Source: Stomoxys calcitrans (Eukaryota > Arthropoda > Insecta > Diptera > Muscidae). Taken from it: DNA of 64,000 nt. Positions 32,201-43,074 of this stretch are shown piece by piece (the stretch's first letter is position 1; each line of letters begins with the position of its first letter). Where the stretch lies: positions 155,411,441 to 155,475,440 of the forward strand of contig NC_081553.1 in NCBI RefSeq assembly GCF_963082655.1. Direction: 5' to 3'. A program made the position numbers and the translations under genes. The notes under the pieces are model-generated. The model searched no databases. It was not told the origin of the DNA and worked only from the letters and a program-made list of their open reading frames with translations.

Positions 32201-32485
32201 TAACATTCACCACTATGGCTAAGGGGAAATTATAGCAACTTTTCAATATGGAGACAAAGTGCTCTAAACCTATGATTTGGTCGGACTTATATGTGTGGAT
32301 GTTAACAACCAAAACCATTTTCCACCTTATCCAATAGTTGTCAAAAAAAAGAAAACCAAAAGGAAAAAAAATTAAACAACTCATTTGAACTTTGATGTGA
32401 TCAAATGATCAAAAAAAAAGAAAACAAATGAAATGAAACAAACAAAAAAAAAAAAATAAATAAATAAAAAATATAAATGTATAAA
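29211..32485. other. Large unassigned AT-rich region
   Basis: Over 3 kb with homopolymer A and T runs and no open frame above about 85 codons that shows a motif. Features by eye: oligo(A) tracts at 30,048 and 31,860, and GC-richer islets near 29,640-29,700 and 30,925-30,965. The frame at 31,404-31,625 is Gln/Arg-rich but not recognisable. It may hold an old LTR element, regulatory DNA or introns of a gene outside the window; I cannot tell. Confidence 0.5.
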
Positions 32486-32489
32486 GAAA

Positions 32490-32575
32490 CACTGCTGCCG
32501 GTATTCGAACTCACGCTCACCGGTTCGTAGGCTGTAACGCTTCCCCTAGGCTACCGCCTATGATGCGTCTCTGTT
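32490..32575 (-). repeat. tRNA-like SINE head (Pol III promoter)
   Basis: On the minus strand: TAGCCTAGGGGAAGCG (A-box match) followed after about 30 bases by GAGTTCGAATACCGG (B-box match), then T-rich sequence. The acceptor-stem pairing of a real tRNA is not obvious. This is more likely a SINE head than a functional tRNA. It differs from the 26,621-26,785 SINE. Confidence 0.55.
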
Positions 32576-32829
32576 AGCTAAGTGATTATAACACATGATC
32601 ACACTAAGCTTTGAATCATCAACAGCGGTCAATGTAAGTGAATCCAACTGTAACAGTGCTACAAGGAAGAAGAAGAAGAAAAACAGCATAGGCAAAGCTC
32701 CAAATATGTTCCAATAAGGGAACAACATGAGACAAGCAATCACAACAACAAAAATACTCTAGCATCCACATTGTATGTTAACTCGCGTTGGGGTTGGAAA
32801 AAAAACAGGAATGTCCATATCTATTATCA

Positions 32830-33238
32830 GGCGGGCCAATTCCAAGAAATATATTCATATTGGGTACATCGACATGCGCCACTACACAGATTTGGTTATA
32901 GGTGCCTTATAGAACGATCTCTCGATTTAAAATCTTGGTCCTATAAAAAGCACATTCATTATCCGATTTCATTGAAATTTGACGTTGTGACTTTTGTTAG
33001 CATTTTCGACATCCGTGTCCTATATGGTTCAGATCGGTATATTTGGATATAGCGGCTAAAAAGACCCATATTTTGTACTACAAAATGGATCAGTGACTTA
33101 TATTTATTAGGCCACTCAATGTCCGTGCCGAATTTGAGTGCATAAGTTATCCAATTTTCACCGGATTGTGATGAAAGGAAGTTTACATATACACTCGAGG
33201 TGGTGGGTATCCAAAAACTTAATGCCTTTTTACTTGTT
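32830..33238 (-). repeat. Relative of the 153-bp-repeat element
   Basis: Internal blocks (GTTCAGATCGGTATATTTGG, ATAGCGGCT) lead to a terminal block GAGGTGGTGGGTATCC and TTTTTACTTGTTT at 33,195-33,238, the same terminus as at 53,480-53,497. The other end is not clear. Confidence 0.6.
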
Positions 33239-33339
33239 TAACTTTTTGGGATTAGTGTGCGGAGTTGCATATTGTTAACGTCCAAACAAAATGAGCGCAT
33301 TGAGCTTTGCTTAGCGTCGCGCTTCAAAAATGCAACTCT

Positions 33340-33480
33340 CCACAAAAATTCTCACAAATGCGACGCGGAAAAATTAAACAATTTTCAACTTTGACGCTTG
33401 TTTGTTTTTAGTCCTCTAAGTTAAGAATTGTGTAATTTTTGCGAGTTGATTTTCTAACATTTGTTTACAGACTCTTTTTA
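33340..33480. repeat. Imperfect hairpin repeat
   Basis: 33,360-33,392 (CGCGGAAAAATTAAACAATT) pairs imperfectly with 33,420-33,452 (AATTGTGTAATTTTTGCGAG). The right arm and its flank also match 22,965-22,990 in inverted orientation (AAATCAACTCGCAAAA), so this is a dispersed fold-back or MITE-like unit. Confidence 0.5.
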
Positions 33481-33849
33481 CTTTTCAGCGTAGTTTTTGT
33501 GGAATTTGTATTTTTGCAACATATTCTACAAAAAGTACATAGTCCAGTGCATGAGCCAGGATTCACTAATAGAAGGTTAGGTCACATGCAAAAACACAAA
33601 GTGGATAGGCCCCATAAACATCATTAAGGATGTCAAATCTGACGATTGAAAATGTCATCATATAGGAGAAAACGTAAACAAAGAATGAATGTAAAAAGAG
33701 AACAAGTTGACATCCTCAATGCCAAGTACTGCCAAATATTAAAAAAAAAGTATATCGGCTGATCGATTGGCTTAACCTTATTCAGTGAATCCTGTGCATG
33801 AGCAGATTTATTTAACACTCATACAAAATTACGCTTGAAATATTCAATT

Positions 33850-34080
33850 GTAGGAAAATTGCTAAAACAGATTGGGTAAATTTTGACCAACTACACCTGT
33901 TGTCCACTACTTGCAACTTAAATATAACTGAAAGATGTGCCTAACGACATCTGGCATCCAAAATGTGCCTTATTTGCGCCTTGTATGACTTTACTAACGA
34001 AATCTGGCATCTAAAAGGTGCTTTATCTTTGTGTTTGTATGTCTTTGGTGGCGACATCTGTCATCCAAAATCCGCAATTG
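33850..34080 (+). repeat. Short degenerate tandem repeats (about 60 bp)
   Basis: Three units around AACGACATCTGGCATCCAAA, AACGAAATCTGGCATCTAAA and GCGACATCTGTCATCCAAAA. The first unit and its left flank match 37,190-37,325 in inverted orientation. Confidence 0.6.
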
Positions 34081-34298
34081 GTCACATCTACGCAAATATA
34101 ACGAAATCAATGGTGGGAATGGTTTCGCAAATTTCCAGTAAACTGTCAAATTTCTGGACACTTCCTAAAAGTGCCATTACACCTATGACATGCCAAATTT
34201 TGCTATTGTTAAAGTTGCACACAGTTTGAAAAATAACACATGAAAAAAGTTTTCAAAATAGCACTGTCATTCTCGTGTGGTGTAAGAAATAAGTTCAC

Positions 34299-34376
34299 TT
34301 GTTTTAACATTTATCCATTCCCTGATGAAGATTACCGGCGGTAATCGATATATTGGAAAAATTTAATATAAAACAA
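34299..34376 (+). ncRNA. Possible degenerate hammerhead-like fold
   Basis: CTGATGA (34,322-34,328) is followed by a perfect 8-bp stem GATTACCG/CGGTAATC with a one-base loop, then GATA where a hammerhead core needs GAAA. Next comes a 4-bp stem TATT/AATA, and TAAAACAA that can pair with TTGTTTTA upstream (34,299-34,306). Hammerhead motifs are known in Penelope-like and related retroelements. The GATA change and the long spacer before CTGATGA argue against activity. Confidence 0.25.
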
Positions 34377-34439
34377 TTAATAACAAAACACCGACTTCTG
34401 TTTTTAATAATTGTACATGACATCAAGCCGAACTATCCA

Positions 34440-34745
34440 CGAAATTATAAACAAAAAGGGCAACAATGCACAATACATTGTAATACAAAAACATAAAGAA
34501 ATCTGCTGTTTTTGTTGTGAGTTGAATAAAAGCAGCACCAAATTAACAATTTGTAGCCAACTTTAACAATTTGTAGCCATAAAAATCAGCTTTTGCTCAC
34601 ATTTTTAGGGTTATGTCATACAAAAATAATGAATCGTATGTAAATTGGCAATTTTGACGCATATAATGAAATGCCAATGATACATAATAAGTGACATACC
34701 ATACGACAGACAAGACAATTGACAGACTTGTTTTTATTTGCTTTA
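34440..34745 (+). repeat. Relative of the TTAA-flanked MITE at 50,601-51,050
   Basis: Shares ordered blocks with that MITE: AAAACATAAAGAAATC, TTTTTGTTGT.AGTTGAAT, ATCAGCTTTTG, GGTTATGTCATAC and AATCGTATGTAAATTG. The terminal inverted repeats are not preserved here, so only the interior is supported. Confidence 0.6.
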
Positions 34746-34992
34746 TCATGTGTAGCAGCCACAAAAATTTATAATAATAAACGTATAAATTATAAACTCA
34801 AACGAAAAAATATGTGAAAGAAAGAAACAAAATGAATAAAATCTTTAAAATCCACACAAAGCATTTGACGTTCTAGTGGGTTGCATACAACTCTGGAATA
34901 AGAATATTTCATCAGCTGGGCTAATGACTTTATATATATATATATTTTATATATATGTATAAATTTGTCGAAGGCCCAATCTTTCAGTTATA

Positions 34993-36090
34993 AAGGGTGA
35001 TTTTTTAAGAGTTAAAGGAAAGTTTTTCAAAGAGAAAAAAAACATTAATAACAGAAAAATGAATGAAATCTTTATTTGAATCGATAGAACGGTCCATATT
35101 GTTACTTTTCACTGTAGAAGTTTTACTTCCAATTAAAACACAGTTCGTTTATAATTCTTTACTTCACAATGATTTACTGATCTACTTATTTGCTTTGCAA
35201 CTTGCAAACTGCTGTTTGCTGATACGTTTTCAATACGCGCTTTCAGATAAGACGAACTCATGTTCCGTTACGCCACTGCTGGTTTTCTGGCCACATCGAT
35301 GTTTTGAGAAAACCTAATCTTGCAATTTCGCGACAGGTCATCTCTTGATTTCTGCTAAAGCTGACCAGCATTGACAAATACAAACACACAAACAAAACTC
35401 TTACATCTATTGGACATTTAAGTTAGTGGTGCAACCAAGCGCAAGAAACACAACAGACATTATTACGAATAAGAGAATTTCAACAAAGTACTCTAAAGAA
35501 ATTCTAGGGAATACTAGAAACAATGTGTGATGACGCAATAAGAAAACTGTTACAATTTTAAATTTAAAATAACGGAAATTAAACTAAAGGGACATTAAAA
35601 CTAATAAACCTCAATTGTAACAATATAATTAAATGTTTGAAGATCATTTCATGCAAATGTTGCAAATCATGTTGACCGTGACTGCGCCTCAAATTGTCCA
35701 TCCGCTTAGTCCAATTTTGTCATACTCTTTCCAACATTTTGTCCGGTATCTCACGAATAAATGCTTAAATGTTGTCTTCTAATGCGCCAATTAGCTTTAA
35801 CATAGCACTACAAAAATATTCTAAAGGCGTTAAATCGCGCGATCTAGGCGGCCAATTGACCGGTCCCGAACGTGACTTGTAATGGTTTTTTGCAATGCTA
35901 TTCTTTGAATAGAAAGCATTAAACAATCGTCTAAAGCCGGACAATATCCTGCAATGGAATCTCAATAAGATTTTAAGACCAAAAAAAGAATACTCAAACA
36001 GGCAAAACAAACGGCTATACACAAAAACGGCACTAGCAGCATCAACCGTTGGGCGATCACCGTGCAAAGACCAAAAGAGTTTTGCAAAAG
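34993..36090 (-). pseudogene. Broken mariner-like element with transposase C-terminus
   Basis: Left end: AAAGGGTGATTTTTTAAGAG at about 34,996, the terminus type also seen in the 51,668 element. On the minus strand, 35,640-35,870 encodes the transposase C-terminus: SRSGPVNWPPRSRDLTPLEY near 35,830, where the Asp of RDLTPLEY is the third catalytic acidic residue region, then ALEDNI and, after a stop, further recognisable C-terminal sequence. About 500 bp between 35,090 and 35,630 do not belong to the transposase and include the repeat shared with 22,330-22,605, so another element probably inserted. The N-terminal and central catalytic parts are missing. Confidence 0.72.
35220..35570 (+). repeat. 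Dispersed repeat shared with 22,330-22,605
   Basis: Same ordered landmarks as the 22.3-kb copy, ending GTTACAATTT. It lies within the mariner-like remnant, so it is younger than that element. Confidence 0.45.
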
Positions 36091-36462
36091 ATGTTTATGT
36101 TTGTTGCTATTGGCATTGTTGAATAAGTTTGGATTTGAATAAGGGAAGTAAGAATTGATTTCTATTCTATTGCGCTTGTGAAGCAAGTCGTCTTAAAGAG
36201 CCCTGTTCTAATTCAGATGTGTACTTTACAACCTGCTCTAGTTGGGATGTTATGTGAAGCACCATGATCCATTTGACATCGTCCGCTGATGTTTTTTCTT
36301 GGTGAAAATGAAATCGCGATAGGGATAGCCAGTCAAATGCTTCTAGCAACAACACACTTTTGCTGACTTTCAAATGTTTTTTGATATGCTATTCTTTGAA
36401 TAGAAAGCATTAAAAAATGGTGTAAAGTCGGGCAATATCCTGTAATGGAATATCAATTTTAA
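35888..36462. repeat. About 80-bp direct repeats 494 bp apart
   Basis: A block with ATTCTTTGAATAGAAAGCAT, CGTCTAAAGCCGG-like and CAATATCCTGCAATGGAAT occurs at about 35,895-35,970 and 36,388-36,462 with scattered differences. The intervening sequence has no recognisable gene. Confidence 0.65.
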
Positions 36463-37160
36463 TTTTGTCAAATTTAATTCAAGTTTTGAGACCAAAAGTT
36501 TAAATTCCTATACAAAATAGTATGATATTCGTCAGTATCTTATTTTTCGGCGTAATTATAGAGAAATATATGAGTTTAAGACAAAAATAAAGCAAACAAA
36601 AAACATTATGCGCGTATATTCAAGGAGACACAGACGATATAACAATGTATCCGAAAAGAAGTAATTGTACGTTCACAAAATGTCTGCAACATAAAAATAT
36701 TTTGAAAATGAGTACGGGTTGGGTAATTATAGAAATATGGTCCACAGAAGACCTACGGTCAAAAATTATGAATGTTATACGTCAGACAACAAACATATTA
36801 TGAAAAAAAAGATACTTTTTTGTAAGATGAATGTTATATTGAACTCTTTTTAAAATTCAAATTGAACAGAAAAAATGAAGAAATTAAGATATTTGTTAAT
36901 AAAACGAAATTTATTTGATGAAATTCAGATATCGTGTTCACGAAGAGTCGGTTTTTGTACGAGTGTCCTTATCCCAGCTACTGTTAGATTATTTTCAAGT
37001 AATGAAATTCCAATACAACACTGTTGACACGTGTTTCGTACAGTTTTCATACAATTTTAATGCAATTTTTGGCAATCTGTATAAATGATGGATAACATTT
37101 TTAACAGCAATACTTTAAAGGACGAAAATACTTGCGCATGCATTGGGTTAATATATGTGT
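36463..37160. other. Unassigned AT-rich region
   Basis: No supportable gene or repeat by eye. Confidence 0.5.
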
Positions 37161-37460
37161 ACCTTTTACAGATTATATGAAAGTGGTTCCATGGTTCCCA
37201 ATGTAAAATACAGTATTTCAATTGCGCCTTTTGGATGCCAGATGTCGTTGGTAAAAATAGGCCCCATCTTCTTTCTTTCATCTTTCAGTTACATTTTAGT
37301 TACAGGCAGTGGTCAACAGGTGCCGTCGGTTAAAATGGACCCCATATTTTAGCGCTTTTTCTAAAATTTGATATTTTAGGTGTAACTTTGCATCTGTGAA
37401 CCCCCTAATAATTATATTTATTGATTATGTGAAAGTGGTCCCATCCCAATGAATATAATG
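37160..37460. repeat. Diverged duplicated block, partner of 33,850-34,080
   Basis: A unit with ATTATATGAAAGTGGTTCC, TGCCAGATGTCGTTGG and AAAATAGGCCCCAT is followed by a diverged second version (GATTATGTGAAAGTGGTCCC, GGTTAAAATGGACCCCAT). The segment 37,190-37,325 matches 33,870-33,990 in inverted orientation. Confidence 0.55.
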
Positions 37461-38029
37461 CCATCTATGTGTTCAAAATGATCCCTAATCGACTTTTTCA
37501 ATTTTTACGTATTGTATGTCTTTGCTGTATTTATATGCTTTGCAAAAGCTTACACACATCCGAACATAGAACAATTATATATAGATAATGAATTTGAAGT
37601 TCGCACCTATACTGGTTGGTGGCGCTTGTGAATATAGTTAAAGGAGAGTTATCTAAGAAAATTCCGCAAGCAGAATTCTGATATTCCCAGAATCCTGTAT
37701 CTCCTTGGACTCATGTCGTTCATACACGACGATACGGATTATGAATATTTGAAGTCCAGGATTGTCTGAGTCTCAGTCTGGACAGGTTATCTCTTGGAAG
37801 AGGATATTATCTGGATATCTATCGTTTTGGTTTTGGTCTTTCCGGTTTCCTCCATGACCGAGGATGGATGGCATGTTGTCTCAATGGCATGTTGTTTGTA
37901 TTTTCATAATATGCATCATTTCGGTTTCATCAGGCTTAGCTTGAAATATGTGTATCTTTCTTTCTTTCATTTCTTTTCTTTTTGTTGTACATTTTATTTC
38001 TTTCAAATTTTTTCGGCAAACTTGCTAAC
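37461..38029. other. Unassigned region
   Basis: A 79-codon hydrophobic plus-strand open frame (37,794-38,033) is rich in Phe, Ser and Cys from T-rich DNA and runs into the LINE tail next door. I do not consider it a gene. Confidence 0.5.
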
Positions 38030-40695
38030 TTAATCCGCCCCATGCCACCATGAGCATACAACTAGGCCAGTTATCGGCTTGTTGTGCGTTCTGAATATTA
38101 AAAAATTAACCTTGAAAAAAAACTAAGTTAGGAATTCCGTGCTAATTACAAAATCCTTTATTGTTTTCTATGCCACGCCCCTGAGTTTGTTCATGTCTGG
38201 TCTTGTGTCACCACCTAAGTGCCGGTTTCTGTTAGTTGTGAAAGCCGGGCAATGACATAGGAAATGCTCCAACGTCTCATCATCTTCCCCGCATAAGTGA
38301 ACTCGTAGTCCTATGTGTCCCGTGATGATACCGAAAGCTATGCCGACCTCCTTCTTACGTCCTTTCAGTAATAGTCTCGTCTTTTCACGATCTGGATCTC
38401 CCCATAGGAATTCCGCCGTCCTACCGACTTTTCGCTGTTCCACAGTGTTACATGCGCATTCGTCGCCCATATCATTAACTCGGACTCCGTTGACCCGAAA
38501 GGCTTTGGGTTAACCAAGTTCATTGACGGCAGTTCTCTTGCCTTCACAGCCAAATCGTCTGCTTTCTCATTCTCAGTTTTTCGCGATCTTACCGTCCTGG
38601 TTTTTTGCCCTTATAGCCTGTTGGCTGTCCGTAAAGATGTTCATACTCGACATCCTCGCGTTAACACCACACCACCTTAAGCATTCCATGATCTCCGGGA
38701 TCGCCGCCTGCAGGATCGTATTATGGTCAGGCAGTCTAAAGTGATGATCTCAGTCCTATGTTCTCAATGTAGACCCACAAGCCCTCTCTGTCCTCTAGCT
38801 TTGATCCATCTGTGTAACATGATCAAGTGCCGTCTCAGGTATCCGATCGGAAACCTCTTCAATTCCTACCAGGTATCCCATCGTCGCCTCGATTATACCG
38901 CTATGGTATGAGCTGCTCCTATACTTTCTCCCTTAGTCTTTAGTCTCATAGCGCAGTGGCTGCTTAGCACTTAATCTGAATCTAGAATGGTCTCCAGTTC
39001 CTTAGTGGGTGTGGTTGTCATCGCTCCGCCTATGCCAAGACAACATGTTCTGTGAACCTGTTATCCTTACGTTGTACTTTTCCTCCATCGTAGTCCACCA
39101 AACTACTGAGGCATAAGTAAGTATTGGTCTAATCACGCTACCGAAGAGCCAGTGGACTATCCTCGCATTCAGGCCCCATTTCGAGCCTACATCTGTGAGC
39201 CTTCTCTGTACGCTCCTGAATATGACACTTTCAATTCAGTTTCCCATTCAAGATCACTCCTACGCATTTGACTTTATCAGATATCGAAATCGTTCTATTG
39301 AGGAAACGTGGTGCGTTAAATTGGTCCACCATAGGCAGATTTCAGTCTTCTCTGCAGAAGGCTCTAGTGGGCCTTCTGCATAACTGGTCCTTACCCCTTA
39401 GAAGTCTGCGTAGCAAACTGGTTCAAATCCCTCCTCAGTCAGCATTCGTAATAGGTCATTGATGGTGGTCACCCACGGAGTGGCGATAAAATGCCCCCTG
39501 TGGTGTGCCTAGTGCTACTTTCTCCCTTATATTTATGTCATGGGACACACAATTTATCCACCCGTTCCTTAGCATATGGTTTATCCAGTCTCTAAGGACC
39601 GGGTGAACCCGATACTGGTCTAAGGATTGAATCAGTGTGTCTAGGATTGGATCAGTGTATGTGTAAAAGCCCCCTCGATGTCAATGCCTACTGCCAGTAT
39701 GTATACGTTTTGACATCGAAGGATTTTTCTATGTTATGCAATACCTCGTGCAGGGCAGTCTCCACCGACCTTCCCTTGACATAGGCATGCTGTTTGTATT
39801 TGAGCATTTGCCTTGCCGTGCTTAGGTACAAAAACCTCCCTTGCCTCCAGCCAGGCTTTGGGAGTATATGCAAGTCCCAGGGACGCCAGAGAGTCTGCCT
39901 CCTTTTATAGTAACGCCGTAAAATTTTTTATTGTTTATTGTATTCCTTGAGCCGTGTCTAATATTCATCCCAATTGTTTCAGTTGGTTTTCAACTTATTA
40001 CGGAAGCTTGTTGGACTCGGCGCTGGCCGTGCTTTTCTAAACATACTGAAGCGATGGTCAGAGAAAGAGTGTTCCATGGAGACCTGAATCTCACAGATTA
40101 GATTTTTCGAACATATCGTCAAATCTAATACCTCCTCTCTAATCCTATTAACAAAGGTAGAGGTGTTACCAATATTAAGTGTTATTAGGTCGTTAGTATT
40201 TAAGAACTCTGCTAGGACTTGGCCCCGCATATTAGTGTTGGTACTATCACACGAAATGTGGTGAGAGTTCGCATCACACCCTATTAGTACCTCGTTCCCT
40301 GTCTAATCTGCTTTCCTTACCAACCATTGCAGCTCTAATGTGGGTGGCGGTGTTGGAGAGTCGAAAGGCAGATAAAGTGATGACAGGTATGCTCCACCGT
40401 CTCCCTGTCTTACCACTATTGCATCCGACGTTGACAAGTCTGTGGAAAATATATATTTAAAATTTTTGAGACAAATATCGCTGGTGCTCTGCCGAGTACC
40501 AGTGTTAGCAAAGAATAATTGGTAGTTGATATGGTTCAGTCCAGAAACTTTGTTCCGGGTCGTCCATGGCTTCTGAATTAAGGCAATATGAATCTTGCAC
40601 TTGCTGATTTTCTCCATCAGTGCGTGTGCAGTTGTCTCGCTCCGGTGGAGGTTAATCTGGATAACGTCAATCACTGGTACTCCAGTCAAAGGGCT
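38030..40695 (-). pseudogene. R1/LOA-type LINE, second decayed copy
   Basis: Minus-strand element of the family at 9,735-12,375. Endonuclease: 40,303-40,689 (MTGVPVIDVIQINLHRSETT, HIALIQKPWTT with Lys where Glu is expected) and 39,979-40,230 (FVNRIREEVLDLTICS, SMEHSFSDHRFSMFRKARPA). RT pieces: 39,688-39,873 (HAYVKGRSVETALHEVLHNI) and 39,360-39,600, with deletions. RNase H: about 38,480-38,960. C-terminus: 38,168-38,470, ending GEDDETLEHFLCHCPAF. A 3' UTR follows to 38,030. Many stops and small deletions are seen. It is missing roughly the first half of the RT palm. Confidence 0.8.
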
Positions 40696-41330
40696 TCTTG
40701 GAAATTGGTGATGATCCCATCGACCGATCCCAACTCACTAGACTGCATTGCCTTTCCCGTCACTGCACTGCCTGATCTTTTCGTATTAGGTTCTTTGCCT
40801 ATCCTAGTCTTCGAATCTTTATAAAGTTTGTAATGGTTTCATCATCGGGTCATTATTCGTTAGGCTGTATTGAGTTTCCCGTCCCTGTACTACCCGATGT
40901 TGCAATACTAGTAATCTTAAATAAATGGGCTCTTTGGGTTTTATGTCGGATAATGTTGCTAACGTTAAAATGCAAAGCATTTAGCGGGAAGGGCGTTTTA
41001 TTTATTCTTATTATTATTCTTAGTCTAGCGAATCCGCTAGACTGGTGAATACAACAACCCATTTGCAAAATTATTTTCTCAGGTCACTGTAAACAACAAA
41101 TGGTGAGCGTACGTTTTCTAAATCATTACACATTGCTAATCGTATCACCCAGACAAAATCACTCTTGCTATAATAAAAAATTATTCATTCTGCTATAATC
41201 ATATTAAAATCGCGGTTTTTTGTAGGCCCTTTAGGGTTGAGAGCTGAAAAATAAAACTTGATCTTTAATAATTGTTTACGAACAATTATTTCTGTTTTCT
41301 TTCCTCTCCTAATTCTAATTCTCCAAACTG
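40696..41330 (-). other. Probable LINE ORF1 debris and AT-rich flank
   Basis: Minus-strand frames to about 41,070 are Ser/Thr/Gly-rich and lie just upstream of the R1/LOA endonuclease, where the end of ORF1 is expected; there is no domain to confirm it. From 41,070 to 41,330 I see nothing identifiable. Confidence 0.4.
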
Positions 41331-41331
41331 A

Positions 41332-42545
41332 CAAAAAAACAAGTAAAAGCGTGCTAAGATCGGCCGGGCCGAATCTTATATACCCCCCACCATGGATCGC
41401 ATATGTCGAGTTCTTTTCCCGGCATCTCTTCTTAGGCAAAAAAAGGACATAAGAAAAGATTTGCTCTGCTATTAGAGCGATATTAAGATATGGTCCGGTT
41501 TGGACCACAATTAAATTATATGTTGGAGACCTGTGTAAAATGTCAGCCAATTCGAATAAGAATTGCGCCCTTTGTGGGCTCAAGAAGTAAAATAGAGAGA
41601 TCGATTTATATGGGAGCTATATCAGGCTATAAACCGATTCAGACCATAATAAATACGTATGTTAATGGTCATGAGAGAATCCGTCGTACAAAATTTCAGG
41701 CAAATCGGATAATAATTGCGACCTCTAGAGGCTCAAGAAGTCAAGATCCCAGATCGGTTTATATGACAGCTATATCAGGTTATGAACCGATTTGAACCAT
41801 ATTTGGCACAGTTGTTGGATATCATAACAAAATACTACGTGCCAAAATTCATTCATATTGGATAAGAATTGCGCACTCTAGAGGCTCAAGAAGTCAAGAC
41901 CCAAGATCGGTTTATATGACAGCTATATAAGGTTATGGACCGATTTGAACCATACTTGGCACAGTTTTTAGATATCGTAACAAAACACGTCGTGCAAAAT
42001 TTCATTCCAATCGGATAAGAATTGCGCACTCTAGGGGCTCAAGAAGTCAAGACCCAAGATCGGTTTATATGGCAGCTATATCAGGTTATGAACCGATTTG
42101 AACCATACTTGGCACAGTTATTGGATGTCATAACAAAACACGTCGTGCAAAATTTCATCCCAATCGGATAAGAATTGCGCACTCTAGAGGCTCAAGAAGT
42201 CAAGACCCAAGATCGGTTTATATGGCAGCTATATCAAAACATGGACCGATATGGCCCATTTACAATACCAACCGACCTACACTAATAGGAAGTATTTGTG
42301 CAAAATTTCAAGCGGCTAGCTTTACTCCTTCGGAAGTTAGCGTGCTTTCGACAGACAGACGGACGGACGGACGGAAGGAAGGAAGGACGGACGGACAGAC
42401 GGACAGACATGGCTAGATCGACATAAAATTTCACGACTATCAAGAATGTATATACTTTATGGGGTCTCAGACGAATATTTCGAGTAGTTACAATCAGAAT
42501 GACGAAATTAGTATACCCCCCATCTTATGGTGGAGGGTATAAAAA
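41332..42545 (+). mobile_element. Internally tandem dispersed element, plus-strand copy (153-bp units)
   Basis: Left terminus AAACAAGTAAAAGCGTGCTA, then a palindrome of the TTCGGCC/GGCCGAA type, and a TATACC..CACCAT box. Right terminus ATGGTGGAGGGTATA, complementary to that box, at about 42,528-42,543. Between them a repeat unit recurs with a 153-bp period (GCTCAAGAAG at 41,731, 41,884, 42,037 and 42,190), each containing TCGGTTTATATG and AATTGCGC. A tract of GGAC-type repeats precedes the right end. There is no coding capacity; all open frames come from the repeat. An inverted copy lies at 51,577-53,497. The transposon class is not established. Confidence 0.8.
42354..42412 (+). repeat. GGAC/GGAA microsatellite
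   Basis: Runs of GACGGACGGACGGAAGGAAG type, inside the right part of the 153-bp-repeat element. The equivalent site in the other copy is a shorter GTCC run near 52,310-52,335. Confidence 0.85.
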
Positions 42546-42549
42546 TAAC

Positions 42550-42860
42550 ATTGTATTCTTATACCCACCACCATAAGATAGAGATAGAGAGTATGAAAAT
42601 TAAGTCATCCATTTGCACCACTTCGAAATATCACTTTTCGACCCTACAAAATTAATGATCTTCTCGATCGATGCCCGTGTCTGTCCGTCCGTCAAATATA
42701 ATCAAGGTACATCCATCAAAAATGAGATAATGAGCTGAAATTTGAGACAGATCCATATTTTTTCCATACGCAGGCTAGGTTCTTGAACATTTTTTTTACT
42801 AGATTTCGCTGTAATTTGGTACAGTGAGTCGACTGAGCCCCTCGATACCTGCGTCGAGTA
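42550..42860 (+). repeat. Fragment related to the 153-bp-repeat element
   Basis: Starts TTATACCCACCACCATAAGA and continues with the GTCTGTCCGTCCGTC block. It abuts the right end of the 41,332-42,545 element. Confidence 0.6.
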
Positions 42861-42885
42861 TGGTCAAGTTCGGATTATATCTTCT

Positions 42886-43060
42886 AAATATATAAAAGAG
42901 TAGCGTGACTGACTGATTGACTGAAAGATCATCGTCCAGCCCAAACGGCTAAAGCTAGAATCATGAAATTTTTTACTAATGTTGGTTTAGGGTCATAGGC
43001 ACGGGATAAAACGGGATTTTATGAAATTAGTACATTTAGGTATCAAAAAATACAATACAA
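42886..43060 (+). mobile_element. Helitron-type 5' end fragment
   Basis: TCTAAATATATAAAAGAGTA, then GCGTGACTGACTGATTGACT, then CCCAAACGGCTAAAGCTAGA. Helitrons begin with TC and this AT-rich TC..AAAAGAG start is a common form. The same block occurs at about 43,730-43,935 and 63,567-63,680. Only the 5' portion is present. Confidence 0.65.
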
Positions 43061-43074
43061 CAAATAAAATAAAA

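Noticed and set aside
29211..32485. Small frames near 31.4-31.7 kb as a gag or host gene
   Set aside because: Under 80 codons, low complexity, no motif and no splice context I could support.
32490..32575. Functional tRNA gene
   Set aside because: A and B boxes are present but no acceptor stem or clear anticodon arm; a SINE head fits better.
35098..35554. Solo LTR (TGTTAC...GTTACA)
   Set aside because: The match to the 22.3-kb copy continues past the supposed end and no target duplication is seen.
37794..38033. 79-codon hydrophobic frame as a membrane peptide
   Set aside because: Phe/Ser/Cys content follows from T-rich DNA and the frame runs into a LINE 3' UTR.
41332..42545. Plus-strand frames in the 153-bp-repeat region as genes
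   Set aside because: They follow the repeat period and change with unit number; no start, codon bias or domain supports coding.
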